This document shows, one piece after another, positions 55,466-64,000 of a stretch of 64,000 bases of DNA. The notes under the pieces were generated by a model. That model was not told where the DNA came from. It did not search any database and saw only the letters and a program-made list of their open reading frames with translations. Source of the stretch: Xanthomonas theicola (GTDB lineage: Bacteria > Pseudomonadota > Gammaproteobacteria > Xanthomonadales > Xanthomonadaceae); NCBI RefSeq assembly GCF_014236795.1, contig NZ_CP049017.1, positions 1,900,001 to 1,964,000 on the forward strand, read 5' to 3'. How positions within the stretch are numbered: position 1 is the stretch's first letter; each line of letters begins with the position of its first letter. A program made the position numbers and the translations under genes.

Positions 55466-56080
55466 TCAATGCGCCGGCGGGTCCGGCGGCAGTTCCGGCG
55501 GCAGTCCGCCGGTGCGCTCGAGCAATTGCTGCAGCATGGCGATCTGGCGGTTCTGCAGCTCGACCAGCGTCATCCAGTCCTGCTCGCGCAGCCGGTTGAG
55601 CTTCTCGTGTACCTGCAGGATCTCCAGTTCGGACTTGATGTTGACCTCGTAGTCGTTCTGCGCGCGCAGGCGGTCCACCGCGGCCTGGCGGTTCTGGCTC
55701 ATCATGATCACCGGCGCCTGGATGGCGGCCAGGCACGACAGGCACAGGTTGAGCAGGATGTAGGGATACGGATCGAAGGCGTGCGCCAGCACCAGGCTGT
55801 TGAGCGCGATCCACGCCAGCAGCACCAGGCCGAAGCCGATGATGAAGCTCCAGCTGCCGCCGATCTCGGCCACCCGGTCGGCGATACGTTCGCCCAGCGA
55901 GCGGTCGCGGTCGGCCTGCTTGACGATGTCGCGCGCCACATGGCGCTTGGCGATGAAGCGCTCCACCACCTGCCGCTCGGCATCGGGCAGCTTCTCCAGA
56001 TCGGTCTGCAGCAGGTGCCGCGCGGTCTGGCGGCGGTCGATGCGGCCGCGCGGCGAGGTGGTGTCGGCATGGGTGTTCAT
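55466..56080 (-). CDS. DUF1003 membrane protein
   Basis: A 204-residue protein with two transmembrane helices ([40 protein letters not shown]) followed by the DUF1003 signature [20 protein letters not shown] and a coiled-coil tail ([20 protein letters not shown]). Unknown function. It sits inside the prp cluster, 43 bases before prpC, so co-transcription is likely. Confidence 0.9.
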   Translation of the reverse strand: MNTHADTTSPRGRIDRRQTARHLLQTDLEKLPDAERQVVERFIAKRHVARDIVKQADRDRSLGERIADRVAEIGGSWSFIIGFGLVLLAWIALNSLVLAHAFDPYPYILLNLCLSCLAAIQAPVIMMSQNRQAAVDRLRAQNDYEVNIKSELEILQVHEKLNRLREQDWMTLVELQNRQIAMLQQLLERTGGLPPELPPDPPAH

Positions 56081-56111
56081 GGACGCGCTCGGGCAAGGGA
56101 ACCGGCGTGGA

Positions 56112-56999
56112 TCATGCGCCCTTGCCGGCGAACAAGGCGTCCAGGCGCTGCTCGAAGGCATGGTAGCCGATGCGCTCGTACAGCTCCTCGCGCGTCTGCA
56201 TCGTGTCCACCACGTTCTGCTGGTGACCGTCGCGGCGGATCGCCGTGTACACCGCCTCGGCGGCCTTGTTGGCGGCGCGGAACGCCGACAGCGGGAACAG
56301 CTGGATCGCCACGCCGGCCCGGGCCAGTTCGTCGCGGGTGAACAGCGGGGTCTTGCCGAATTCGGTGATGTTGGCCAGCACCGGCACCTGCACCGCATCG
56401 ACGAAGCGGCGGTAGGTGTCCAGGTCGTAGGCGGCCTCGGCGAAGATGCCGTCGGCGCCGGCGTCCACGCAGGCGATGGCGCGCGCGATCGCCGCATCCA
56501 CGCCGTCCACCTGGATCGCGTCGGTGCGCGCGATCAGGAAGAAGTCGGCATCGGTCCTGGCATCGGCCGCCGCCTTGACCCGATCGACCATCTCAGCCTG
56601 GCTCACGATCTCCTTGCCGGGCCGGTGACCGCAGCGCTTGGCCCCGACCTGGTCCTCGATATGGCAGGCGGCCGCGCCGGCCTTGATCAGCGACTTGATG
56701 CTGCGCTCGATGTTGAACGCGCTCGGGCCGAAGCCGGTGTCGATGTCCACCAGCAGCGGCAGGTCGCACACGTCGGTGATGCGGCGCACGTCGATCAGCA
56801 CGTCGTCCAGGGTGTTGATGCCCAGGTCCGGCAACCCCAGCGAACCGGCGGCGACGCCGCCGCCGGACAGGTAGAGCGCCCGGTAGCCGGCGCGTTGCGC
56901 CAGCAGCGCATGGTTGGCGTTGATCGCGCCGATCACCTGCAGCGGCGATTCGGCGGCCAGCGCGGCGCGGAAACGGGCACCGGCGGAAACGAGGGACAT
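56112..56999 (-). CDS. prpB: 2-methylisocitrate lyase PrpB
   Basis: A 295-residue PEP-mutase/isocitrate-lyase fold enzyme: [45 protein letters not shown], and the catalytic loop [13 protein letters not shown] with the essential cysteine. It splits 2-methylisocitrate into pyruvate and succinate. First gene of the leftward prp cluster, divergent from the HTH/citrate-synthase gene. Confidence 0.95.
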   Translation of the reverse strand: MSLVSAGARFRAALAAESPLQVIGAINANHALLAQRAGYRALYLSGGGVAAGSLGLPDLGINTLDDVLIDVRRITDVCDLPLLVDIDTGFGPSAFNIERSIKSLIKAGAAACHIEDQVGAKRCGHRPGKEIVSQAEMVDRVKAAADARTDADFFLIARTDAIQVDGVDAAIARAIACVDAGADGIFAEAAYDLDTYRRFVDAVQVPVLANITEFGKTPLFTRDELARAGVAIQLFPLSAFRAANKAAEAVYTAIRRDGHQQNVVDTMQTREELYERIGYHAFEQRLDALFAGKGA

Positions 57000-57084
57000 G
57001 AGCGGCTCCTGGCGAAGGGCGGCAGCCCGCAGGGGCGTTCCGCAATGGCGGCCAATCTGGCACCATCGGCCATTGCAATCAATC

Positions 57085-57101
57085 TTGATTCAATGAATCA
57101 A
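57085..57101. promoter_or_regulatory. 17-bp palindrome over the start of the divergent gene
   Basis: TTGATTCAATGAATCAA is a perfect palindrome with one central base. It overlaps the ATG at 57093 and lies between prpB and the HTH/citrate-synthase gene, so it is a candidate operator for control of one or both. Confidence 0.55.
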
Positions 57102-58352
57102 CCTATTGTCCCTTCCATGCCTGACGCAGCCGACCGCAACCTGATCTCCGCCGCCGAGGCCTGCGCCCTGCTCGGCATCAGCAGCGCCACGCTGTATGCC
57201 TACGTGAGCCGCGGCCTGCTCGGCTCGCGCGCCGGCGCCGACCACCGCAGCCGCGCCTACCTGCGCGCGGAGGTGGAGCAGCTGGCCCAGCGCAAGCGCG
57301 TCGGCCGCGGTGCCGCGCGCGGCGCCGCGCAAAGCCTGGACCGCGGCCTGCCGGTGCTGGAGACGCGCATCGCGCTGATCCGGCCCGACGGCCCCTATTA
57401 CCGCGGGCGCTCGGCGGTGGCCGCCGTGCGCGAGGGCGCCGGCCTGGAGGACATCGCGCGGCTGCTGTGGGACTGCCAGGACGAGAATCCGTTCGCCGCC
57501 GCCACGGCAGCGCCCTGGCCGCCGCGCGTGGCGCCGCTGGCCGGCGACGCCACGCTGCCGCCGCTGGAGCGCGCCATGGCCTGCATCCCGCTACTGGCCC
57601 TGCAACTGCGCCAGCCGCTCAACGCCGCGCCGCACGTGCGCCGCGAGATCGCCGCCACCCTGCTGCGGCAGAACGCCGCCCTGCTGGTCGGCACCCAGCC
57701 GGACACCCGGCCGGTGCATCGCCTGATCGCCGACCGCTGGCGCCCGGGCGATGCCGACGTCGCCGAGCTGGTGCGCGCCGCCCTGGTGCTGTGCGCCGAC
57801 CACGAACTCAACGTCTCGGCGTTCGCCGCGCGCGTGGTCGCCTCCACCGGCGCGCCGCTGCACGCCACCGTCAGCGCCGGCCTGGCCGCGCTGTCCGGCC
57901 CACGCCATGGCGGCGCCACCGCCCGCGCCCACGCGCTGTTGCGCGACGCCCAGGACGCCGCCAGCCCGGCCGCCTGCATCGGCGAACGCTGGCAGCGCGG
58001 CGACGACCTGCCCGGCTTCCACCACGCGCTGTACCCGGACGGCGACCCGCGCGCGGCCGAGGTGCTGCGCCTGCTGCGCGAACGTGGCCGCGGCAGCGCT
58101 CGGATGCGGCATGTGGAGGCCGTGATCGCCGCGGCCAGGGAATGCAGCGGGCAGCCGCCCAACATCGACGGCATGCTCGCGGCGATCTGCTTCATCCACG
58201 ACCTGCCCGCCACGCATGCGCTGGTGCTGTTCGCCGCCGCCCGGTTGTCCGGCTGGCTGGCGCATGCGCTGGAGCAACAGGCACTGGGCAAGCTGATCCG
58301 CCCGCGCGCTCGCTATGCCGGGACCATGCCCGACGGTTCGGTAGCGGCCTGA
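57093..58352 (+). CDS. helix-turn-helix / citrate-synthase fusion protein
   Basis: A 419-residue protein. Residues ~15-75 are a MerR-like winged helix (LISAAEACALLGISSATLYA, YVSRGLLGSRAGADHRSRAY). The rest is a citrate-synthase fold (CADHELNVSAFAARVVASTG, LSGPRHGGATARA, HALYPDGDPRAAEVL). It may be a transcription factor sensing methylcitrate-cycle metabolites, or an enzyme with a DNA-binding head. An ATG at 57117 (MPDAADRN) is an alternative start that would leave the palindrome wholly upstream. Divergent from prpB. Confidence 0.8.
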   Translation: MNQPIVPSMPDAADRNLISAAEACALLGISSATLYAYVSRGLLGSRAGADHRSRAYLRAEVEQLAQRKRVGRGAARGAAQSLDRGLPVLETRIALIRPDGPYYRGRSAVAAVREGAGLEDIARLLWDCQDENPFAAATAAPWPPRVAPLAGDATLPPLERAMACIPLLALQLRQPLNAAPHVRREIAATLLRQNAALLVGTQPDTRPVHRLIADRWRPGDADVAELVRAALVLCADHELNVSAFAARVVASTGAPLHATVSAGLAALSGPRHGGATARAHALLRDAQDAASPAACIGERWQRGDDLPGFHHALYPDGDPRAAEVLRLLRERGRGSARMRHVEAVIAAARECSGQPPNIDGMLAAICFIHDLPATHALVLFAAARLSGWLAHALEQQALGKLIRPRARYAGTMPDGSVAA

Positions 58353-58601
58353 GCGCGGCGGCTTGCGCGGCAGGCACCGCACTGCACGTGGCGCCTTCGC
58401 ATGCGCGCAACACACACATGCAGGCCCGCCCCTACTCTTCTCCGGCGGAATCGATCCCGAATCCGGCGCAGTGTCGAAAGCACATGCCGCCGCCGGATCG
58501 CCGCGTTGCCATGCCTGCGGCAGCGAGCAGGTCGGCGTCGGTCGGGCCGGACCAGGCATGCCCGCCGCCAACACCGTGTCGACAGTATGCGAATGTACGC
58601 C

Positions 58602-58800
58602 ATGCGCAGCCTCAACCCGCAGCGCGCCGCCATCCTCGCCTACGTCCACGACTGCACCGAGTCTGGCCGAGATCGCCGCGCGCTTCGCTTCGGCTTCGCC
58701 TCGCAATGCGGCGCGCAAGCACATGCAGGCGCTGGTCGAGGGCGGCGCGACCGGCGGCGGCACGGCACGCAGCCGCAGGCGTGGCGGGGCATGACTCATG
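58602..58800 (+). pseudogene. lexA-like N-terminal remnant
   Basis: The first frame gives MRSLNPQRAAILAYVHDC, then after a frameshift with small deletion SLAEIAARFASASPRNAARK and HMQALVEGGA. This is the winged-helix DNA-binding domain of LexA (compare the usual P-T/S-x-A-E-I-A pattern). The dimer/peptidase domain is absent. In Xanthomonas a second LexA commonly precedes the imuA-imuB-dnaE2 mutagenesis genes, none of which is here. The 249 bases upstream (58353-58601) show nothing recognisable. Confidence 0.65.
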
Positions 58801-58811
58801 CGCCATGGCGG

Positions 58812-59006
58812 CGCGGCAGCAACGGGAACACCAACGGCCTGTTACGCCAATTTCTTCCCAAGGGCCTGGATGTGCCCCAAGCCAGCCAGGACGATCTCAA
58901 TCGCGTGGCCAGGCCGATGAACAGACGGCCGCGCAAGACCGTCGACGGGGCAACGCCAGCTCAGGAAATCCTGCTGTTCAAATCACGTGTTGCACTTGAT
59001 CGTTGA
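58812..59006 (+). mobile_element. IS30-family transposase C-terminal remnant
   Basis: The frame encodes NGNTNGLLRQFLPKGLDVPQ, DDLNRVARPMNRRPRKTV and TPAQEILLFKS, the closing region of IS30 transposases (the NTNGLLRQ-x-P block includes part of the catalytic site). The N-terminal ~270 residues and inverted repeats are missing. Confidence 0.75.
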
Positions 59007-59024
59007 GACCCGGCACAGGGCGCA

Positions 59025-59266
59025 ATGAACGTGCATTGGTCTGTACCGCAATCAGGAACGGCTGTCCGTTCTCCGATCCGCGTCCGGGCTTGCCACCGTT
59101 ACGCTCGCCGCCGAGATAGGCATCGTCGCTCTGCACGAAACCGGCCAAATGCTGTGCTTCATCCGCCAGGCGGTCTTGTCGCTGACACCCGGATGGCGCA
59201 TCGACTCCAGCGCGGCCATGTTGGTCTTGGTCGCGGTCGACAGATGCAACGCCAGCATCCAGGTCA
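59025..59266 (-). mobile_element. IS1595-family transposase remnant, frameshifted
   Basis: One frame reads LALHLSTATKTNMAALESMR then HPGVSDKTAWRMKH; the neighbouring frame continues AGFVQSDDAYLGGERNGGKP and SENGQPFLIAVQT, including the DD of the catalytic region. These are consecutive pieces of an ISXo2/IS1595-type transposase. Both ends are missing. It directly abuts rmlD. Confidence 0.75.
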
Positions 59267-60160
59267 GCCGGCGAGTTCGCCGAGCACGCGGCGCAGGCCC
59301 TCGCGCCACTCCGGCAGGACGACGCCGAAGTCGCGTTGGAGCGTGGACGTATCCAGCCGCGAATAGGCCGGGCGCCGGGCGGGCGTCGCGTACTCGGCGC
59401 TCGGGATCGGCAGCACGCGCGGCGCCCGCTCGATCAGCCCGAGGCCGGCGGCCTGGGCGAAGATGGCCTCGGCGAACGCATGCCAGCTGGCCTGCCCCGC
59501 TGCGGTCAGGTGCCAGATGCCGCGCGCGGCGGTGCCGCTGCCCAGCACCTGCGCGGTCACGTCGGCGATCAGCGCGGCCGGCGTCGGCGTGCCGACCTGG
59601 TCGGCCACCACCTTGAGCTCGTCGCGCTGCGCGCCGACGCGCAGCATCGTGCGCAGGAAGTTGCCGCCGTGCGAGGCGTAGACCCAGGCGGTGCGGAAGA
59701 TCAGGAACTGCCCGCCCGCGGCGGCGATCGCCTGTTCGCCGGCCAGCTTGCTGTGCCCGTACACGCCCAGCGGCGAGGTCGGCGCGTCCACCGCGTAGGG
59801 CGCCGTGCCCTGCCCGTCGAACACGTAGTCGGTCGAGTAGTGCACCAGCGGCACCGCGTGCGCGGCGCACCACTGCGCGATCACGCCCGGCGCCTGGGCA
59901 TTGGCGCGGAATGCCGCCTCGCGCTCCTGCTCGGCGCGGTCGACCGCGGTGTAGGCGGCCGCGTTGACCACCCGGTCCGGACGCAGCCGGTCCAGCAGCG
60001 CCGTCAATGCCTGCGGCTGGTCGAAGTCGGCCCGCTCGCAGGCGCTGCCGTCGGCCAGCGTACCGCTGCGGGTGGTCGCGACCACCTCGCCCAGCGGCTG
60101 CAGCGCGCGCAGCAGTTCGTGGCCGACCTGGCCGTTGCCGCCGAAGACCAGCAGCCTCAT
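59264..60160 (-). CDS. rmlD: dTDP-4-dehydrorhamnose reductase RmlD
   Basis: A 298-residue SDR enzyme making dTDP-L-rhamnose, the last step of the pathway. NADPH-binding GGNGQVG at residues 7-13, catalytic YGHSKLAGE (Y-x-x-x-K), VVNAAAYTAVDRAE and STDYVFDG. Overlaps rmlC as ATGA. Its 3' end directly abuts an IS1595 relic, so a few native C-terminal residues could have been altered, but length is normal. Confidence 0.95.
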   Translation of the reverse strand: MRLLVFGGNGQVGHELLRALQPLGEVVATTRSGTLADGSACERADFDQPQALTALLDRLRPDRVVNAAAYTAVDRAEQEREAAFRANAQAPGVIAQWCAAHAVPLVHYSTDYVFDGQGTAPYAVDAPTSPLGVYGHSKLAGEQAIAAAGGQFLIFRTAWVYASHGGNFLRTMLRVGAQRDELKVVADQVGTPTPAALIADVTAQVLGSGTAARGIWHLTAAGQASWHAFAEAIFAQAAGLGLIERAPRVLPIPSAEYATPARRPAYSRLDTSTLQRDFGVVLPEWREGLRRVLGELAG

Positions 60161-60714
60161 GGCACGTACAGCGGCAGGCGCTCCTCGGCGATGTCGGCCA
60201 GGAACGGTGCGACCGCGTCCTTGCCCGACAGCAGCGGCTGGCTGATCGGCCAGTCCACGCCGATCGCCGCGTCGTCCCAACGCACGCCCGCGTCGGCTTC
60301 CTTCACGTACACGTCGGTGCACAGATAGCTGAACACCGCACGCTCGGACAGCACCGCAAAACCATGCGCGAAGCCCTCCGGGATCCAGAACTGCCTCTTG
60401 TTTTCCGCGCTCAGCACCACCGCCGCCCAGCGCCCGAAGTGCGGCGAGCCGCGACGGATGTCCACCGCCACGTCGTAGACCTCCCCTTCCAGCACGCTGA
60501 CCAGCTTGCCCTGCGGCCGCGGCCACTGGTAATGCAGCCCGCGCAGCACGCCCTTGACCGAGGTGGACACGTTGCTCTGCACGAATTTCGTCGGCAGGCC
60601 GTGGGCGCCGAAACGCTCGGCGTTCCAGGTCTCGAAGAACACGCCGCGTTCGTCGCCGAACACCGCCGGCTCGATCGCCACGCAGCCGGGCAGATTGGTT
60701 TCAATGACTTTCAC
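60157..60714 (-). CDS. rmlC: dTDP-4-dehydrorhamnose 3,5-epimerase RmlC
   Basis: A 185-residue cupin enzyme: [34 protein letters not shown] (active-site His) and [15 protein letters not shown]. Epimerises the 4-keto sugar at C3 and C5. Overlaps rmlA and rmlD by four bases each. Confidence 0.96.
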   Translation of the reverse strand: MKVIETNLPGCVAIEPAVFGDERGVFFETWNAERFGAHGLPTKFVQSNVSTSVKGVLRGLHYQWPRPQGKLVSVLEGEVYDVAVDIRRGSPHFGRWAAVVLSAENKRQFWIPEGFAHGFAVLSERAVFSYLCTDVYVKEADAGVRWDDAAIGVDWPISQPLLSGKDAVAPFLADIAEERLPLYVP

Positions 60715-61598
60715 GGGACGATTCCTCGGACAGCCAGTTCATGCAGATATTTGCCGTAATCGTTCTTCAACAGCGGCGCGGCGAGTTTCTCCAGCTGTGC
60801 GGCATCGATCCAACCCTGGCCGAACGCGATCTCCTCCGGGCAGCACACCTGCAGCCCCTGCCGCGACTGGATGGTCTCGATGAAGTTGGAGGCCTCATGC
60901 AGCGACTGGTGGGTGCCGGTGTCCAGCCAGGCATAGCCGCGGCCCAGCGGTTCCAGGTGCAGGTCGCCCGCCTCCAGGTAAAGGCGGTTGAGATCGGTGA
61001 TCTCCAGTTCGCCGCGCGGCGAAGGCGTCAATGCGGCCGCGTGGTCGCTGGCCTGGCCGTCGTAGAAGTACAGGCCGGTGACCGCATAGTTGGAACGCGG
61101 CTGGGCCGGCTTTTCGGCGATGTCGATGACCTTGCCGGTCTGGTCGAACTCGGCCACGCCGTAGCGTTCCGGATCGTTGACCCAGTAGCCGAACACCGTG
61201 GCGCCCTGCTGTCGCGCGTCGGCGCGGCGCAAGGTCTCGGTCAGGCCGTGGCCATGAAAGATGTTGTCGCCCAGCACCAGGCAGCTCGGCTTGCCGTCGA
61301 TGAACTCGCGGCCGATCAGGTAGGCCTGCGCCAGACCGTCCGGACTCGGCTGCACCGCGTATTCCAGGCGCATGCCCCACTGCGAGCCATCGCCCAGCAG
61401 CGCGCGGAACAAAGCCTGCTCGTGCGGGGTGTTGATGATCAGCACCTCACGGATGCCGGCCAGCATCAGCACGCTGAGCGGGTAGTAGATCATCGGCTTG
61501 TCGTACACCGGCAGCAGCTGCTTGCTGACGCCCTGGGTGATCGGATACAGCCGGGTGCCGGAGCCACCGGCCAGGATGATGCCCTTGCGTTGTGTCAT
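60711..61598 (-). CDS. rmlA: glucose-1-phosphate thymidylyltransferase RmlA
   Basis: A 295-residue nucleotidyltransferase with [20 protein letters not shown], the [20 protein letters not shown] block and [11 protein letters not shown]. First enzyme of dTDP-rhamnose synthesis, feeding lipopolysaccharide O-antigen. Fits between rmlB and rmlC in the rmlBACD operon. Confidence 0.97.
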   Translation of the reverse strand: MTQRKGIILAGGSGTRLYPITQGVSKQLLPVYDKPMIYYPLSVLMLAGIREVLIINTPHEQALFRALLGDGSQWGMRLEYAVQPSPDGLAQAYLIGREFIDGKPSCLVLGDNIFHGHGLTETLRRADARQQGATVFGYWVNDPERYGVAEFDQTGKVIDIAEKPAQPRSNYAVTGLYFYDGQASDHAAALTPSPRGELEITDLNRLYLEAGDLHLEPLGRGYAWLDTGTHQSLHEASNFIETIQSRQGLQVCCPEEIAFGQGWIDAAQLEKLAAPLLKNDYGKYLHELAVRGIVP

Positions 61599-61670
61599 GA
61601 AGTGCTTCCTTTGGATGCCCGCGCATGGATCCGCGGACTCTGATCTACGGCCTCTGGCCAGGGGCTCGCG

Positions 61671-62726
61671 TTATGCCGCCGTGCCGATGCGTTCCAGGCG
61701 ATAGCTGCCGTCGAGCACGCCCTGCACCCAGGCCTGGTTGGCCAGGTACCAGTCCACCGTGGCGGCGATGCCCTGCTCGAAGCTGTACGTCGGCTCCCAG
61801 CCCAACGCGTTCTTCAGCTTGGAGGCGTCGATGGCGTAGCGACGGTCGTGGCCGGGGCGGTCGGCGACATGGGTGATCTGGCTGGCGCGGGGCTTGCCGT
61901 CCGCGCGCGGGCGGCGCGCATCGAGCAACGCGCAGATCGTCTGCACCACCTCGATGTTCTGCTTCTCAGCATTGCCGCCGACGTTGTAGGTCTCGCCCAC
62001 CCCGCCCTTGGCGAGCACGGTGCGGATGGCCTCGCAGTGGTCGCCGACGAACAGCCAGTCGCGCACCTGCTTGCCGTCGCCATAGACCGGCAGCGGCTCG
62101 CCGGCCAGGGCCTTGGCGATCACCAGCGGAATGAGCTTTTCCGGGAAATGGTACGGGCCGTAGTTGTTGGAGCAGTTGGTGGTCAGCACCGGCAGGCCGT
62201 AGGTGTGGTGGAACGCGCGCACCAGATGGTCGGAGGCGGCCTTGGTCGCCGAGTACGGCGAGTTGGGCGCGTACGGCGTGGTTTCGGAGAACTTGCCGTC
62301 CTCGCCCAGGGCGCCGTAGACCTCGTCGGTGGACACGTGCAGGAAGCGGAACGCCGCCCGCGGGCCTTCCGGCAGCGCCTTCCAGTGGTCGCGCACCGCT
62401 TCCAGCAGGCCCAGGGTGCCGACCACGTTGGTCTGCACGAAGGCGGCCGGGCCGTCGATCGAGCGATCGACATGGCTCTCGGCGGCGAAATTGAGCACGG
62501 CGTCGGGCCGATGCGCGCGCAGCAGCTGGGCGATCAGGTCGCGGTCGCCGATATCGCCCTGCACGAACACGTGGTCGGGATTGCCTTCCAGCGACGCCAG
62601 CGTGTTCAGGTTGCCGGCGTAGGTCAACGCGTCCAGGTTGATCACGCGGACGCCGCGCGACACCGCTTCCAGCACGAAATTGCCGCCGATGAACCCGGCG
62701 CCGCCGGTTACAAGCCAAGTAGCCAC
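61671..62726 (-). CDS. rmlB: dTDP-glucose 4,6-dehydratase RmlB
   Basis: A 351-residue SDR enzyme: [44 protein letters not shown] and catalytic YSATKAASD. The GTG at 62726 is the start, 7 bases after CAGGAGAT; a longer frame upstream lacks homology. First gene of rmlBACD, divergent from etfB across 236 bases that hold both promoters. Confidence 0.96.
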   Translation of the reverse strand: MATWLVTGGAGFIGGNFVLEAVSRGVRVINLDALTYAGNLNTLASLEGNPDHVFVQGDIGDRDLIAQLLRAHRPDAVLNFAAESHVDRSIDGPAAFVQTNVVGTLGLLEAVRDHWKALPEGPRAAFRFLHVSTDEVYGALGEDGKFSETTPYAPNSPYSATKAASDHLVRAFHHTYGLPVLTTNCSNNYGPYHFPEKLIPLVIAKALAGEPLPVYGDGKQVRDWLFVGDHCEAIRTVLAKGGVGETYNVGGNAEKQNIEVVQTICALLDARRPRADGKPRASQITHVADRPGHDRRYAIDASKLKNALGWEPTYSFEQGIAATVDWYLANQAWVQGVLDGSYRLERIGTAA

Positions 62727-62962
62727 TGTGACATCTCCTGATCGGGCGCTGCGAGGCGCTGCGCTGCTCAAACCGCGCAGGATATACGCTTTGCCGGGGC
62801 TGGTCGCCTCCGTCCGCCGCCGCGTGTTCAGGCTGGCGAGCGACGCCCGATGGCCACCATACGCCATCGCATGGTCCATCGCCGGCGGTTAGAATCCACC
62901 GACTGCCCCGCGCCAGCCGCCGCGGCCGGGCCTTCCCGCACTGCTGAAGGATCTCGTACAAG

Positions 62963-63709
62963 ATGAAAATCCTCGTCGCCTACAAGCGCGTGGTGGACTA
63001 CAACGTCCGCATCCAGGTCAAGCCGGACGGCTCCGGCGTCGTGACCGAGGGCGTCAAGCTTTCCCCCAATCCGTTCGACGAAATCGCCCTGGAAGAAGCG
63101 CTGCGCCTGCGAGACGCCGGCATCGCCAGCGAGGTGGTGGTGGTCAGCCTGGCCCCCGCCGATGCCGCCGCGCACCTGCGCAACGGCCTGGCGATGGGCG
63201 CCAACCGCGCCATCCACGTGGTCGCCGAGGCCGCGATCCAGCCGCTGACCGCCGCGCGCGCCCTGCTCAAGCTGGTCGCGCAGGAACAGCCGGACCTGGT
63301 GATCCTGGGCAAGCAGGCGATCGACGACGACGCCAACCAGACTGGGCAGATGCTGGCCACGCTGTGGGGCCGCCCGCAGGCGACCTTCGCCGGCAAGCTG
63401 GTGGTCGCCGACGGCAAGGCCACCGTGACCCGCGAAGTCGATGCCGGGCTGGAGACGCTGGAAGTGGACTTGCCGGCCGTGGTCACCACCGACCTGCGCC
63501 TGAACGAACCGCGCTTCATCAAGCTGCCCGACATCATGAAGGCCAAGAGCAAGCCATTGCAGACCCTGGCGTTCGCCGACCTGGACGTGGAGTCCAACGA
63601 CAGCCTCGTCACCACCCATTACGCCCCGCCGCCCAAGCGCAGCCGTGGGGTGATGGTCAAGGACGCCGCCGAACTGGTGGCCGCACTCAAGAGCAAGGGG
63701 TTGGTGTAA
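62963..63709 (+). CDS. etfB: electron transfer flavoprotein beta subunit
   Basis: A 248-residue subunit with KILVAYKRVVDYNVRIQVKP, NPFDEIALEEALRLRDAG and the AMP/FAD-binding DDANQTGQMLATLWGRPQAT. With EtfA it carries electrons from acyl-CoA dehydrogenases to the quinone pool. Stop overlaps the etfA start (TAATG). Confidence 0.97.
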   Translation: MKILVAYKRVVDYNVRIQVKPDGSGVVTEGVKLSPNPFDEIALEEALRLRDAGIASEVVVVSLAPADAAAHLRNGLAMGANRAIHVVAEAAIQPLTAARALLKLVAQEQPDLVILGKQAIDDDANQTGQMLATLWGRPQATFAGKLVVADGKATVTREVDAGLETLEVDLPAVVTTDLRLNEPRFIKLPDIMKAKSKPLQTLAFADLDVESNDSLVTTHYAPPPKRSRGVMVKDAAELVAALKSKGLV

Positions 63710-64000
63710 TGAGCAAGATCCTCGTCGTCGCCGAACACCTGAACGGCCAGCTCAACGCGGCTACCGCCAAGACCGTCAGCGCCGCGCAGGCGCTGTCGCC
63801 GGAGGCCATCGACATCGTGGTGCTGGCCGCCGACCCGGCCGCCGTCGCCGCGCAGGCCGCGCAGATCGCCGGCGTGAGCCGCGTGCTCGGTGTCGCCGAC
63901 CCGGCCAACGCACACGCCATCGCGCAGGTGCTGGGACCGCAGATCGCGCAGCTGGCGCAGGGCTACAGCCACGTGTTCGGCCCCTCCACCACCTTCGGCA
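63709..64000 (+). CDS. etfA: electron transfer flavoprotein alpha subunit (3' end outside window)
   Basis: The first ~97 residues are visible: KILVVAEHLNGQLNAATAKT and VVLAADPAAVAAQAAQIAGV, matching the EtfA N-terminal domain. The FAD-binding C-terminal domain lies beyond the window. Coupled to etfB by a one-base overlap. Confidence 0.95.
   Translation, partial: MSKILVVAEHLNGQLNAATAKTVSAAQALSPEAIDIVVLAADPAAVAAQAAQIAGVSRVLGVADPANAHAIAQVLGPQIAQLAQGYSHVFGPSTTFG

Overview
The window is a GC-rich (roughly two-thirds G+C) gammaproteobacterial chromosome segment whose gene content and order point to Xanthomonas or a very close relative. The signs are the ruvC-ruvA-kup-ruvB-ybgC-tolQRAB-pal-cpoB-queE-queC block, the rml (dTDP-rhamnose) genes next to etfBA, a DUF3011 protein, several large TonB-dependent receptors, and IS30 and IS1595 relics. 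I cannot name the species from sequence alone.

Positions 1 to about 14746 are one arm of a lambda-like prophage that runs off the left edge and ends at the 3' end of a tRNA-Lys gene. Its layout mirrors lambda. A leftward early operon runs cro-like, small genes, O-like initiator with internal iteron origin, P-like protein, DUF1064 protein, KilA-N protein, PAPS-reductase-like protein. A CI-like repressor faces the other way. A rightward operon of small genes leads to an excisionase-like gene and a tyrosine integrase. The promoters of the two lytic arms (PR and PL equivalents) carry the same half-site at the same offset from the -35 box. The prophage also carries probable morons: a MASE1 membrane protein in the position of lambda rex, a secreted protein, and a small gene inserted between direct repeats. 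Near the integrase lie two tandem DUF1566-like genes. Their 3' ends are nearly identical except for a short block of codons that differ only at codon positions 1 and 2. That is the signature expected of diversity-generating-retroelement variable repeats, and it is the most interesting observation here.

Positions 14747-27472 are conserved housekeeping genes: tRNA-Lys, queuosine synthesis (queC, queE), the Tol-Pal envelope system, Holliday-junction processing (ruvABC), K+ uptake (kup) and yebC. This block is peppered with a family of inverted-repeat elements with GGGACTC-type arms, one of which has become part of the ruvC reading frame.

Positions 27554-37049 hold a lipase-like hydrolase, an I78 inhibitor lipoprotein, an RND efflux pair, a GNAT acetyltransferase, aspS, a DUF3011 protein and an FmdB zinc ribbon. 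Positions 37384-50595 hold three TonB-dependent receptors, a Tat-exported phospholipase C, a YcxB protein, an ABC-F ATPase and a frameshifted esterase. Positions 50640-58352 are the methylcitrate (propionate) cluster acnD-prpC-prpB with a divergent helix-turn-helix/citrate-synthase fusion, but prpF survives only as a fragment among other decayed genes. Positions 58602-59266 are a graveyard (lexA-like, IS30 and IS1595 remnants), followed by rmlDCAB and etfB-etfA, the last cut by the window edge.
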